From Spirochaetaceae bacterium (GTDB lineage Bacteria > Spirochaetota > Spirochaetia > Treponematales > Breznakiellaceae), in the NCBI GenBank assembly GCA_031256815.1, contig JAIRPU010000013.1, forward strand, positions 1 to 5,293: a stretch of 5,293 bases of DNA, given 5' to 3'. Shown here in pieces: positions 5,176 to 5,293 of this stretch. How positions within the stretch are numbered: position 1 is the first letter of the stretch; each line of letters begins with the position of its first letter. The notes under the pieces were generated by a model, which made no database searches, was not told the DNA's origin, and saw only the letters and a program-made list of their open reading frames with translations. A program made the position numbers and the translations under genes.

Positions 5176-5293
5176 GCTTAATAAAACAGCAAGTTCAGCG
5201 CAAAATTAAACCTTAAAATGCCATTGCGTTTATCCTGCCGGAATATAATATTTTATGGGACTGTTAAAATATTAAAACAAATGTGCCTGCTGT

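Noticed and set aside
5262..5279. Imperfect 18-bp palindrome TGTTAAAATATTAAAACA as an operator.
   Set aside because: It is AT-rich, only partly symmetric and far upstream of the promoter; chance is likely.
5181..5293. Possible gene end, gene start or divergent promoter right of the operon promoter (TATAAT at 5244-5249 on the plus strand; ATG at 5255 and 5280).
   Set aside because: All minus-strand frames stop quickly, the plus-strand ATG at 5255 meets TAA after six codons, the ATG at 5280 has no ribosome site, and no acceptable -35 is found 16-18 bp from the TATAAT.
1..5293. tRNA, rRNA, CRISPR array, insertion sequence or att site.
   Set aside because: No cloverleaf, long repeat array, transposase-like frame or terminal inverted repeat was seen by eye on either strand.

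Overview
The window holds one compact phosphotransferase (PTS) locus, transcribed entirely on the minus strand, so it reads from right to left. From 5' to 3' of the transcript it contains a sigma-70-type promoter, a BglG/LicT-type RNA antiterminator site overlapping an intrinsic terminator, an antiterminator gene (licT/bglG), a beta-glucoside EIIBCA permease (bglP), a GH1 6-phospho-beta-glucosidase (bglA), HPr (ptsH) and the first 59 codons of Enzyme I (ptsI), which runs off the left edge.

The organism is a bacterium with moderate GC content by eye and AT-rich spacers, strong Shine-Dalgarno sites and a near-consensus promoter. The LicT/RAT leader, the fused BCA permease and the HPr sequence style (a C-terminus ending in 'ANL', KxxxKF-type helix 1) look most like an anaerobic, probably gut-associated Firmicute of the Clostridia. 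This is a judgement from sequence memory. Spirochaetes and Elusimicrobia cannot be excluded.

Layout: 5181-5293 shows no gene. The promoter is at 5147-5175, the RAT at 5103-5136 and the terminator at 5035-5106. Genes are licT at 4140-5000, bglP at 2117-4057, bglA at 611-2041, ptsH at 255-518 and ptsI at 177 to beyond position 1. Every gene is followed by a spacer of 75-92 nt rather than an overlap. The bglA-ptsH and ptsH-ptsI spacers contain inverted repeats that could form RNA hairpins. No spacer is long enough to hide another gene.

How it should work: Enzyme I and HPr pass phosphate from PEP to BglP, which imports and phosphorylates a beta-glucoside. BglA hydrolyses the resulting 6-phospho-glucoside. 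When substrate is flowing, LicT is released from BglP-mediated inhibition, binds the RAT and prevents formation of the terminator, so the operon is read through. The unusual part is that the general PTS genes lie downstream of this sugar-specific switch. Two regulatory phosphorylation sites of the textbook Gram-positive circuit also appear altered: HPr has Gly where regulatory Ser46 is expected, and LicT has Tyr in place of the second PRD2 histidine. No unknown type of system is visible. The interest lies in this rewired version of a known circuit.
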